Positions 53,525 to 64,000 of a DNA stretch of 64,000 bases are shown here, one piece after another. Source of the DNA: Fratercula arctica (Eukaryota > Chordata > Aves > Charadriiformes > Alcidae); contig CANTUZ010000006.1 of NCBI GenBank assembly GCA_947846985.1, positions 45,305,707-45,369,706 on the forward strand, read 5' to 3'. The notes below the pieces were generated by a model. The model was not told the DNA's origin, did no database searches, and saw only the letters and a program-made list of their open reading frames with translations. The position numbers and the translations under genes are program-made. Numbering within the stretch: position 1 is the stretch's first letter; each line of letters opens with the position of its first letter.

Positions 53525-56254
53525 CTAATTTTCTTCTTCCAAAAGTCAATAGAGCTCTCTGGGACATGAAACGTTGTACGGGCTGTTCTCTCTCCTATGA
53601 CCTGGGATGTCAGGTACTAGAGTTAGAAAGAAATCAGATTGTTAAGGCACATCGTTATTGCCCATAGGTGCACTGAGGAGAATCGTACTTTGTCGGTAGG
53701 TGCAGTACTACTGGTGAGGTTACTTTTGACTCGTTCACTTTTCCTGCATGCGTAGTGAGTGCAGCATCTAGCTCGTGGAAACTGAAAACTAATTCTGATG
53801 GTGAATTTTCTAATTAGTCGCACTTTTAATATTCTTAACTACCCTGAGTGTTTGGCTCCATAGAATCCAGATGCTGTTTGAAGGATCATGGCAAATACAG
53901 TTCTTGTTATTCACTGGTCAAGAGGCTGAACTTTTCTCAGCCTCCACATCCAAAATCTTTTTAGGGTTCTTTTAAAATATGATTTATTTACGTTACCTAC
54001 TTTGATTTATCTATAGATAATATGATGCAGTAATATCAAATAAAATCGAAAAATACGTATTATATGTAATAGGCATAGCAAAATAGTAATGGAGCAATAA
54101 ATGGAAAGCTTGGCTGCCTGCAGCTTTCTATAATCAAAAGGAAACAGCACATATAAATAGTTAGGGCTCTAGATGCATTAAAGTTTGTGTTAAGGAGGCA
54201 GAGTCTAACACAGATGCTTTTATAATTAACATATGATTGCTCTAAAAGCTACTTAAGAGTCACTTACTGTTTACTATCCCTCCAGTGGGTTTCTTTTAGA
54301 AACAGTCATCAGAAAAAGGTCTGGTGATTGTCCCAGAGGTCATGCCCTTGAATGAAACGTTAAATGCCGAATGGTCCCAGCTTGTCTTGGGGTGAGCAGG
54401 GATGGAGGCCATTCTCAGTGCCTTTTCAATAGGGTTGACGTCTGTGTAGAAATTGTCTAGTTGGAACTGAAAGCCCACGTTAGGCATGTCTAGGTCCAGT
54501 TTACCTGTCTAGTGATTATTATCAAGTTGGACACAAAACTACAAGTTTTGACTCATGTCTTCGATTATACTTTTATATATTGAATTGAAGGAGAAGACAT
54601 TGAGAAATTTTCCAAAATGATACAAAGTACTCTAGAGATATAAAGGCCAGTATCTCTCACATATCTATTACAGTTGTGTTAGTGGTAAGACTTTTATATT
54701 TTTCTCATTAGTTTTCTCAATCCATACCCATGATAATTTTTTTGGAACATATCTGATTTTGTTTCTTGAGGAAAATGGGAAACAGTTAACCTTAAAGATG
54801 ACAGGGACTAAATATGTTCCTCTCTCATATATTTCACAGCCTCAAGGAACTTGTCTTACCCAGCCTGCCATGGGAACAGGCTTGCTCAGATGCTGAACAC
54901 ATCTGGAGCCAGCTGTTACATGCCGAGAAGACCTCAAGGGGGTAGCAAGGCTTGTGCTGGGAGCGGATAGGTAACTAAACAAGTGGTTCGTTGCCAAACA
55001 CATCCATGTCAAATTCTGACCGCTTGGCACAATGAGAAATCCCCTTGCAATTTCTGCAAAATAAGTTGGTTTGATTGTTCTCTTCAGGTTATACCTGATA
55101 TAATTCCACTTTGTCTATCTGAACCCTACTTGAACTATAACTTGCAATAATGGTAACATAAAATCTCCTTACTTCTTGTTCTGTGTCATCTTATATCATG
55201 CTAAAGTAACCTTCCTTTTCTAAGAATATTTCAACTGAAGAAGCAATAGAAAAGACAGACCCTCAGAAAATGGGGAAATATATGTATTTACGGCATGCAC
55301 TCTCCTTTGGGCATAAAAGGAGATAGAAAATGCAAAATAATATTTCAGTGAAAAGAATTATTACAATATAAAGTATTATATCATGTTTGTAAGAAGAATG
55401 TTAAAGGTTTCTTTGTCAGAATTGTATAAGATTGTATAGGGAACGTAAACAGAAAAACGCTATATTTCTGTTGCACGTTTCAAGGACTAATAGATGTAGA
55501 TACATGACAAAGCAGCAGTTCTTCTTGACAATATTCTTGTCTCATTTCTATATTAGCATCCAGGCATGATGATTCTTTACTTTTTGCTAAGAATATGCTC
55601 GGGAATTTCTTTTAATTAAAATTATGTAAATTTATGTTGTGGTTACTGAATATGGCAAAGTGGTGTATTTCTGTCTCCTGGCAGATCCAGAGCGTTGGTT
55701 TGTCACCCCTCCCACCACAGGACCATGCAAAGCAACGCTGCTGTCCTGCCAAGGCGTGTTGAACTATGTCTGGTGACGTGCTCTCTTCTGCTCCGCCACA
55801 GAGCCTTTGGTTACGCACAGTCCATTTGTAAGACACACATGACTCAATAGGGGTTCGCAGCCAGGTTAAAGAAATATGTAAAATAGTTCAGTCCTCCTGG
55901 CTCAGCATAAAGGGCTTGTCAGAATTTGAGAAACCTCCTTTAAATCCATCCATAATTCGGTATACCGTGATTTTAAAATCACAGTGTATGCTTTATAAAT
56001 TATTCATTTTACCTACAGATTTTGCTTGTCTTGATTTAATTGAGAAAGATCTATGGAACTGAGAGGGGATAAAAGTTGAGCCATAACACAGTTATAGGCT
56101 CAAATGAGGAAGGAATAAATTATTTCAGAAAGAATCATCTGTGCACCATGAAAGTTGACATATTTTTAAGACTAACATTCAAACTGAATCTACAGGAAAG
56201 CCTGTAAATTACTAATTAACATTTAAAAAGTGAATCTTGTTTTTGAAATGAGAC

Positions 56255-56292
56255 TTTTTTCTTCTTTCTTTTTTTTTTTTTTTCTCTCTCCA
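56255..56292 (+). repeat. Pyrimidine tract in the BCHE intron
   Basis: Thirty-eight bases of T with a few C residues, ending CTCTCTCCAG. On the plus strand (antisense to BCHE) it has the form of a strong 3' splice site. No spliced partner can be shown. Confidence 0.85.
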
Positions 56293-56446
56293 GTCAAAGT
56301 GCAGAATGCAGTTCCAGAGCTGCAAAATCACTTTATAAAATCAATTCCTTTCGAAGTCCGGAAGCACAGAGGTTTGGTCTGTTTGTGCTTTGCAAAAACA
56401 GTCGTGTGGGGCTTCTAATGAAAATCTGAGTCCGTTATGTTTAACT

Positions 56447-56790
56447 GACCTTATAGCAGCCTTCCAGTCCCTAAAGGGGGCCTACAGGAAGGATGGGGAG
56501 AGACTCTTTATCAGGGAGTGTAATGATAGGATGAGGGGGAATGGTTTCAAACCGAAGGAGGGGAGATTTAGATTGGACATTAGGAAGAATTTTTTTTTTT
56601 ACTGTGAGGGTGATGAACCCCTGGCCCAGGTTGCCCAGAGAAGCTGTGGCTGCCCCATCCCTGGAGGTGTTCAGGGCCAGGCTGGATGGGGCTTGGAGCA
56701 ACCTGGTCTGGTGGGAGGTGTCCCTGCTCAGGGCAGGGGGGTGCAAATAGATGATCTTTAAGGTCCCTTCCAACCTAAACCATTCTATGT
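56447..56790 (+). mobile_element. CR1 LINE 3' fragment inside the BCHE intron, antisense to BCHE
   Basis: The copy starts in the tail of CR1 ORF2 (peptide-like FQSLKGAYRKDGERLF). It continues through the GATTTAGATTGGACATTAGG segment, a T11 expansion and the CR1 3' UTR, and stops after CCTAAACCATTCTATG. Only part of one terminal octamer is present. It lies about 0.8 kb from the exon 3 donor, on the strand opposite to BCHE. Confidence 0.95.
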
Positions 56791-57582
56791 TCGAAGTTTC
56801 AAACAGCCTGTTACATTTTTCTGGGTAGTGAGATTTCATAAACTCATTGTATACAATGAGTATACCGGCACAAATCGGTTCTATTTTGCATAGGCGAGTC
56901 TTGAAGTCTCGTGGTTGTTGTCAATGACTGACACTTTAGAAATAAAACACATGGCGCTCTCATGTGAGATGTAGAACAGAATCCCCTTGCAGCAGCAGTA
57001 ATACACTTCATATCCTCTGTGGATTAGCTGTGTAACAATGCAATCCCATAAATAACAGATAATATAATCCTAATATAAAACCCCACAATGTACTTCAGAT
57101 ACATGAAATTTATACAGAACATCTACAGTCTACAGAAATCCCAGCGCAAGCTTCCTCTTCAGCAATGCCTTCCCTGCTCTCTCCTGTACCTGAGGAAGCA
57201 GGAGCCAGGCAGTGCTGACCCTAATTTGGAGGGTAGCTTGAGAACAGAGTTTTACAGCGCTCTAAAATGTCTCACCTTGGGGCTGCCTCTCCAGTTTGGG
57301 GCAGAGAAGCTCCACACTGCACAAGTCCCGAGCCCTGGCCTGTCCCCAGGCTTTGTCCTAGTGCATAAGAGGGCGCTACAGGGTGGTGAGCCCATGGCTA
57401 GAAGCACAGGGCACGCTGTGGGGCGTACCCTCACCACGGCACGGTGTCCAACATCTGAACATCTCACGGGAAATTCAGTTACAAATAGGAATGTGAATAT
57501 TTAAACTCCAGTCTCATGTTAACGTCAAGTAAATGATCCTAAATGAAAGTTTAAATAGAGACATCTATAAAAGCATTTTTAC

Positions 57583-57749
57583 CTGTCATTTCCAAGACTT
57601 TGGGATAAAAAACATTCCAGAATCGACACTGCTGAGCACGTAACTTTGTCAGTATCTCTGAAGTGTCGGTATTTAATGTCAAATATTTTTGTTCAGTACT
57701 GGTGAAGACTGGCCATCTTGTTCCATTAATCAGCGTCCCATTTGGAGTT
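57583..57749 (-). CDS. BCHE: BCHE exon 3: C-terminal part of the catalytic domain
   Basis: This internal exon of butyrylcholinesterase is 167 bp, the same length as human exon 3. It holds 55 full codons plus one base at each end. It is bounded by a pyrimidine-rich acceptor ending TTTAG (AG at 57751-57750) and a donor GTAAAA (GT at 57582-57581). The translation runs from TPNGT to KVLEMT. It contains the diagnostic [10 protein letters not shown] and [10 protein letters not shown] blocks, with the cysteine that makes the last intrachain disulfide of the cholinesterase fold. Two N-glycosylation sequons (both NGT) align with human sites N481 and N486. The middle human site, N485, is replaced by Ile. 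By eye the exon is about 70% identical to the human protein as I remember it. There are no stops or frameshifts, so the gene looks functional here. The catalytic serine, glutamate and histidine belong to exon 2, outside the window. Confidence 0.97.
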
Positions 57750-60700
57750 CTAAATGAGAAAAGAAACATTTCATTTGGAATGAGTAATTACCTCAGTACA
57801 TCAATTAAAGTATTATTTCTTTTTTATTTAGCAGTTACTTCAGCTTAAGTATGTTAGTTTGAAATTACTGAAGTATACTTTTGTAAGTAACACAGGGTGG
57901 GGGGAAAGAAAGATAAATTTCATTTAAATTCATTTAAAAAAAAAAAATTGTTTGTATTCCCTTTTTGTGGTGTTCTGGGTTCACCTAAGTGGCGGGGGGG
58001 GGGGGGGGGCAGTTAATAAATGACCATAGAGAAACTACACTTGTTGAATTTGGAGATTCTCACAGAAGCTGTAAATTATTATGGGTGACTTAAGAACAAA
58101 CAAAACGGTCTGGGAGGTTGAATAGTTTATGTTTCAGTTTGAATGTTGCTGATCCCTTCAGATAGACAAATAGATTGGACTAAATAGCTCAGATAAAAAT
58201 GCAAGTAAAGGTACAAATAATGTCTAAACTTTGGATGAGAGCTATATCGGGAGAGAAAACAATTATTCCTCGTTAAGAAGAAACAGTTCCTCCTTGAAGT
58301 ACGCTAAGTCCCATCAGTGGCATGCCAAACACGAGCAATCACAAATCTTTTGGAAATGGGGAAGAGGTACAGAGCACTTGGCCCTTTATAAAACAGGCTC
58401 TGCATGTTAAAAGATCACAGCTGTTAGTTTTAAAATAGTTGTGGTAAATATTTATACTACAACAGAATTCGTAAGGTTTTTCTCCTCCAAAAAGGACGAT
58501 AGGTAGTACCTACATGACTAGAGAAAAAATAATTGGTTTCAATGTGTAGAAAAAGAACAAAATGGGGAGCATTGCATAGGGAAGAAATGAGATGGAGTGT
58601 GATCTTCAGGAAAAGCAGATGATTTGTGACGGTTTAAAGTATGTATCTATGTTAGCTCAGAAGAGGTTAAAAATAAAAATTAAACATCTTATTGCAGTGC
58701 AAGCAGAAGGACTCCTTTTCTGAAAGTTGGTATCAAGGAATCTTGGGTTTAGGGCAGAACAACAGTATTTGATGATTTTGGGTGGGATAAATTAAGAATG
58801 CTATTAGTTAAGTTAACTTGGTTATCTCTACTTTACTTTTCACCAGGACTCGTCCCGGAACGCAGCGGCCAGAGAGGAGTCCAGGGTGTGTGAAGCCCAC
58901 TTGAGTTCTGCTTGCCAAGAGTGGGAACAAGGTACCAGGTGTAGGTGGGAGCAGTCAGAGCACAAGATTCAGCTGCTGAAACAATATCAATATCTCTTAG
59001 TTTATTCAGAACGAATCAAGTTTTCGGCCCATATTTTAGTATTCTGGAGTCTTTGGCATTGGCTGCTTACGGAAATGATGTTAGAGTAAGAGATTCAGCA
59101 TGTCATTTCCTGAATTGCACACTTCTTTACTAATTTTTCTTTACTAATTCAGCTCTGATTAACCTATGGCACCCTTTTTAACTGCACATTTATTTGTGGT
59201 TCATGAGAATGATGACTTAAGCAGAGCTGACTTGCACTTCAGTTCAAGATCAGAACGCTAATGGTGCTGTCAGTATTCATTTAACAACTTCCATGCTATG
59301 AAATAAATCATGACATTCCACATTATAATTTACAGGTGGGGGGGGATTACACAATGGCTACAGATGTATTTTACTAAAAAAGATTGAAAGAACTGTCAGA
59401 TGAACATAGCGTTTTGAAATACATGAACCTGCTGATAATGACATTCTCTCTGCATTTCGAGGAAGCTTACTGTTCAAAGAAATGTCCAGTAATTTCCTTC
59501 TTAGCTCTGTTATTGAAAATTTCCCAAGTTAAAAAGTAGCTCCCAGTTACAGCAAAACAGAGAGACCACAGGAGTATAATTTTTAGCTGGTGTAAGAACA
59601 AGTTATAATCATAACCTCGTTGTTCTATCACAATTACTGTTCGTTCCTTCTTGTTAATAACTTCATAATGAGAATTGCAGTGCCCAGAATAAGCTGTAAA
59701 ATTCCCTGTTCTTTGCACTAAACTCAAAGATTAATAATATTCATGTAGAAAATGGAAAGTATTGTGAGAATATCCTTACTGAACAGAAAGGAATCCAACA
59801 CACTCCACAACCTTGACTCTGTCCATCTATGTTTGGGTGGACAATCTTTGCTGATAGATTATAATAACTTGCTTCTATTGAAACAGAGCTCAAAATTTCC
59901 ATGGGAACCTCCATTCTGTCATCTTTGCCAATTCCTCAAACCTCTGCTCTTTCATCTTCTGGTACCCCTCAATCATCTCTTTTTAGTACCTTCCCGGTTT
60001 GCCCACCTGAAAGGGCTTGGGCCACACATCTTCAGGACGGACCTCTATTTTGTGCATCTTTCTTGTCAAACAGTAATCACTTTTCTTAGACCTCTGTCCA
60101 TATCTATAAGCTCTAGTCAGGGAAGAACTTCATTTTGTTTGGAGAAAATGTGAGCTGCTTCACTGAATATTTTAGAAAGAAGCCAGCTCCTTTTCTACGC
60201 ACTTTTTAATGTTCGCAGGAGCAAGTCTTACGGCAATTAAGAAATACAATTATTTGAATTGCTCCTAGAGAAGAAATACAAAAGAGAAAAAAGCACAAAA
60301 ACCCAAACCACCTGTGTTTAAACTTTGATATAAACAGAATTTTTTTCATTATTTCAGCTATTTATTTTTTCCTTGCGTATGCCCTGAAGTTATAGGCTGG
60401 ACTCTCTCTACTCTCTGTTAGCAGTACAGCAGCTCATTTATAGTTAATTATTTCATTAAGATATGTCTTTAAGGCAGCCTGACTTATTTTCTCATTAACT
60501 CAAAAAACAGAGTACCTTTGTCAGCTCTGTCTCCAGTAAAGCTGCTCTCATGTTCTACCTGTATACATATATGTGCTTTCATTGACATTCATGAGTCTTT
60601 TTTTAATCCTGGGCTTGGTAGAAGTTGCTTGTAACTCACTGTTACTAAGATCAGGTTCTTTCCCCTTTGGGTATTGTATGTCCATAATTGTCAATAACAC

Positions 60701-63700
60701 TTAATTCTCAAGACTCATTTATACTAGGACATAGGAATGAAGAGCGTTTTAGAGGAGCTTTTTCACTGATCATTTCTGTACATTTAATGTTGATCTTCAA
60801 CAACTTTAGAAAGGGAAAGTTAATTTGGTTCAGATGGAAAATGCAACAACCAGAACAGAGTTCTGTTAATCATAATAAACATACATACATTACCATTCTC
60901 ATTAATATCACCAATACAGCCTGAAATACAATACTAGTTCACTGCATATTTATTAATGTTCACACAGCATTACTTCTACAGATGGTTTATCATACACATG
61001 CACAAAAAAACTTAATTCATCATCTAACCTTTTTTTTTTAATCATTCATGATATAAAGTACCTGAAATGTATTCACTTTATTTTTGTGAGTGAACTCCAA
61101 ATAGTTTTCACTCTGCTGTGGTATCACCATTTAGCTGAGAGGTTCTTTTGTAATGTTGAGTTGTATTTTGGTGCAATCCACAACGAAAAATTTTCTCTAA
61201 GTCTCTTGAAAACAGTTTTAGGCATCATTTACCTTCCTAACGAGTGTTGTAAACACTAACTGTACCACATGCCAGCTTAGATTTTCCCAAGCTTTCACTG
61301 CATTCCTATTTAGCTGCTCTATTTGTAAATGGATCAGGTTAACACGTTGTGTGTTCCTCTAGAGGGAAAGAAAAACAAAACCCACATCATTTTAGCTGTC
61401 TAACTCAGATGAATTATACCAACCCGAACTCACTGAGAGATTCACAGGCTGAAAAGCAATTTTACCTCCTCTCCCCAGTATCCCCTTCCTCTAGACAGAC
61501 AAATATTTGTTCTGCCTGGCTGAAGCTGTTCGTAGAGATATTGTTCCCTGAGAGGAAGCATGCACTAATTTCACCTGAGCAGTGTGTTATTGCTTTTAAT
61601 TGTCTCTTCAGTTGCTGTCGGCTTCCCTCTGACCCTCTCTGAGGAGAGCCCAGCAAACTCCTTTGCCTACAGCTCTCCTCATAGAGGGTTTCCCGTTGGC
61701 CCCGTTGTGCGGAGATGCAGAAGGTGGCCTGTCCGTGCCCAGCCTGCCTCCCTCCTGCTCTCCTCAGGGTAGCAGCAACCCCACCAGACACTTGATAAGG
61801 CAATTTCTTCCTCAGTGCCTTCTGCAGGTTATCACCAGGCTGGCGTTCTGCTGGCATGGGTCTCGTTAGCTGAATGGGTTGCTCACTGAGATTAATGAAA
61901 AGTTACGGTAATGCCGCTGCACCCTCTGCTTCCCCCCTGCAGCATGAATTGAAATCAGACGGAGACCTGTTCCTCTTCGTCGCGACTTTATTGACTTTGC
62001 CCGGCTTGTAACCGCTGATGCTCATTTTCAATTTGGCCCCTTTTCTTTTAAACAGCTGTTTTAAAGGGAGGAGAGAGTGAATGTGAATCATTTTTATTAG
62101 CTTTCATGATTCCTTGGAGCTATCGGGCAGTACTGGCAATCAGCTGTTTTTCATGGGATGGCATTTTACAGTGTGTTACCATGGGCACAAGATAACAGGG
62201 AGAGGGAACAGCCTTAGAGCGAATGCGACAGCAACAATAAACCCATCTCTTGCACTTTTTCTACAGGTGCATTACAAAGCCTTCAAGAATTATGGAAATA
62301 GTCAGCTCAGCATCAAATAAGAGGCATACTGTAAATGTTTCGCCCCAGGGGTAGCTCTAGGAGCGAGGGATGGTTCTGCACATGTCTATACTGCAAATGA
62401 AGGGAGATGCTGAAGCTGATGCAGTGGTACCCAAGGTGGCTTCAGAGCAGCCACGCAAAGGCTACCAGCAGCACAGCACAGTTTCCAGCCCTGCAAACAT
62501 TTGTGCAGCAACCCAGCATGGGTATAAAACCTGATAGGAGTAAATGCAATTAATAATGTCTTTGTGCTTATAGAAATACATAACAAACTGCTTTTTCTGT
62601 GGCATTGTAAATTTTGGTTTTGTTGTCTCCTGTATGCGTTTTCTCTGCCAGGTGAAAGGGAGTAAGATAGAACAGGGCAGAGAAATCCCATGGTCAGGAA
62701 ATATGAACAAAAGGATAAGAAGACATTGACTGGGCTATAGTATCAACAGTTGATCTTGGTGAGTCAGGAGCTGGAAGCAGAGTTATGTGGTTTACAAAGA
62801 TGCCAAACTCACAACCACAGACTAAGCTGTTACTGCACCACAAGGAAACACGCCACTTGCTTTAATAAAGCTACAAGTAGATTTAAAAAAATGATAGGAT
62901 GGTAAGGGCTTCTGCAGAACGTCATCATGTGGTGGGTCCCCACCAAAGCTCTGGCCTCCAGCCCTTTGCTCCTCCAAGGGACGGGCTCTGCCAGCCTTTT
63001 GGGTTTCTTCCTGCAGTATGGCCACAGCCTGAGACCCTGCTGCTGATGCCTCAACCAATGAGTGATCCCTTTGACTCCAGAGGAGTCACAACAGGGATAT
63101 TCTAGGCTTTGAGGAAAGACCACAAGGTTTGTATCTAAAAAAAAAAAAAAAAACTTATCTCAGTTTTACAATTGTTTTATTAGTGGTTGTGTCATGTAGA
63201 AGAACACCATTAACCATGGTGGTACTAAACAATATCAAAATATATTTATTTATCTTATCCAAAGGATGAATCTTGTTTGTTTTTTTTTTTTTATTATCCC
63301 TCCTCAATCTGAAAGAAAACACTTTATTGTTTTCCCTCATTTCCACTTGGACAGAAAGACACTCCTAATTAGCAGGAGAGCTGATGAGGAGCACCAGGCA
63401 CGCCTGTGCTGCCCCAGCCCTGCGGAGCGCTGCTCGCTGCAGAGGGGTGGGAAGTGTTTGCGGCATTAGTCAGGCAAATGTATCTAGAAGTCTCGCATAA
63501 TTTCTAAAGGCCACAACGTATGATATTTATACCTATGTTCATTTTCTCGTCACAACATGACAACTTGCCAGGTTAGTATCAATTTTGGGCAGTGGCGTGG
63601 TCCCCAGGGGGATGGTGGTGTAGCGACAGCACATGTTTGCGTAATAGTTTAGTTGGATGGTACAACTGGGAGCTTAACAGATACTTTCCATCCCAGCCCT

Positions 63701-64000
63701 ATTAAAAAGAAGAGCAGATTTTATTGTTAACTATTGGTTGAATCTTCTCAAACCCTCAAACAATTTGGCTTGATGCCGGTTTCTTCATACCAGGCTATTA
63801 GTTTCAGATGACTCACTGCTAAGTAGGCACTGGAGAGGGCCGTGAGGTTGGACACTCAAAGTCCTTAACCTGAGGAGCAGTCCTAGCTATTGGAACAAAG
63901 GAAATGAACCTGTTCTGGAAACTTTCCTTAGAAAACTTAACAAGGGAAAGGATGAAGAAATATCTGTAACACCTATAAAAAAGTAGTAAAAGCATCTCCA
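57750..64000 (-). other. BCHE: BCHE intron upstream of exon 3 (partial; exon 2 beyond the window)
   Basis: Exon 3 begins in the phase expected after human-like exon 2. That exon should be a single 1.5 kb open exon encoding the signal peptide and most of the catalytic domain. No such reading frame exists up to the window end, so this is intron of at least 6.25 kb. It holds a G16 homopolymer (57994-58009), a short G run at about 59338-59346, A/T runs at 63138-63153 and 63279-63292, and a unique-looking conserved-element candidate at 61880-62110. Confidence 0.85.
57994..58009 (+). repeat. G16 homopolymer
   Basis: Sixteen consecutive G residues, 245 bp upstream of BCHE exon 3 in gene orientation. 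On the BCHE strand it is a C16 run. Confidence 0.95.

Noticed and set aside
58850..59133. Possible exon after TTTTCACCAG at about 58854 on the plus strand
   Set aside because: The acceptor-like site is weak, the frames after it are unrelated to any known protein, and it lies inside a BCHE intron on the other strand.

Overview
This is vertebrate nuclear DNA, almost certainly from a bird or at least an archosaur. It is AT-rich, has no bacterial-style gene packing, and no open reading frame exceeds about 180 codons. It carries four copies of the CR1 LINE. Two of them have 3' ends that match the typical avian CR1 consensus, and one ends in the ATTCTATG-type octamer. The species cannot be settled from the window alone.

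The only protein-coding gene I can support is butyrylcholinesterase (BCHE), on the minus strand and incomplete. Its last two coding exons are present. Exon 3 is at 57583-57749, is 167 bp long as in human, and carries the end of the catalytic domain. Exon 4 is at 50164-50291 and carries the tetramerisation tail and stop codon. A short 3' UTR and an AATAAA signal follow at about 50000. The exons splice in phase through a split glycine codon across a 7.3 kb intron. From 57750 to the window end is the preceding intron. The large catalytic exon 2 and the promoter must lie beyond 64000.

Positions 1 to about 49980 lie downstream of BCHE. I found no gene there: no exon, RNA gene or CpG-island promoter that I can defend. 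It looks like a gene-poor intergenic stretch. In mammals this flank of BCHE is a desert leading to SLITRK3. The same neighbour here is inference.

The landmarks in the desert are repeats. There are three CR1 copies (12737-13351 and 36980-37350 in minus orientation, 40268-40490 in plus orientation) and a fourth in the BCHE intron (56447-56790, plus, so antisense to BCHE). There are several microsatellites, including an uninterrupted run of 34 GAA units at 10845-10946. There are many long A/T homopolymers, a G16 run, and an unusual A-poor T/C/G tract at 45768-46000. A few unique-looking segments have the texture of conserved noncoding elements and are offered as candidates only.

I did not find a new biological system. 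The most informative observations are the BCHE tail, which has an arginine where human BChE has tryptophan and an extended C-terminus, the perfect GAA array, and the A-poor tract.
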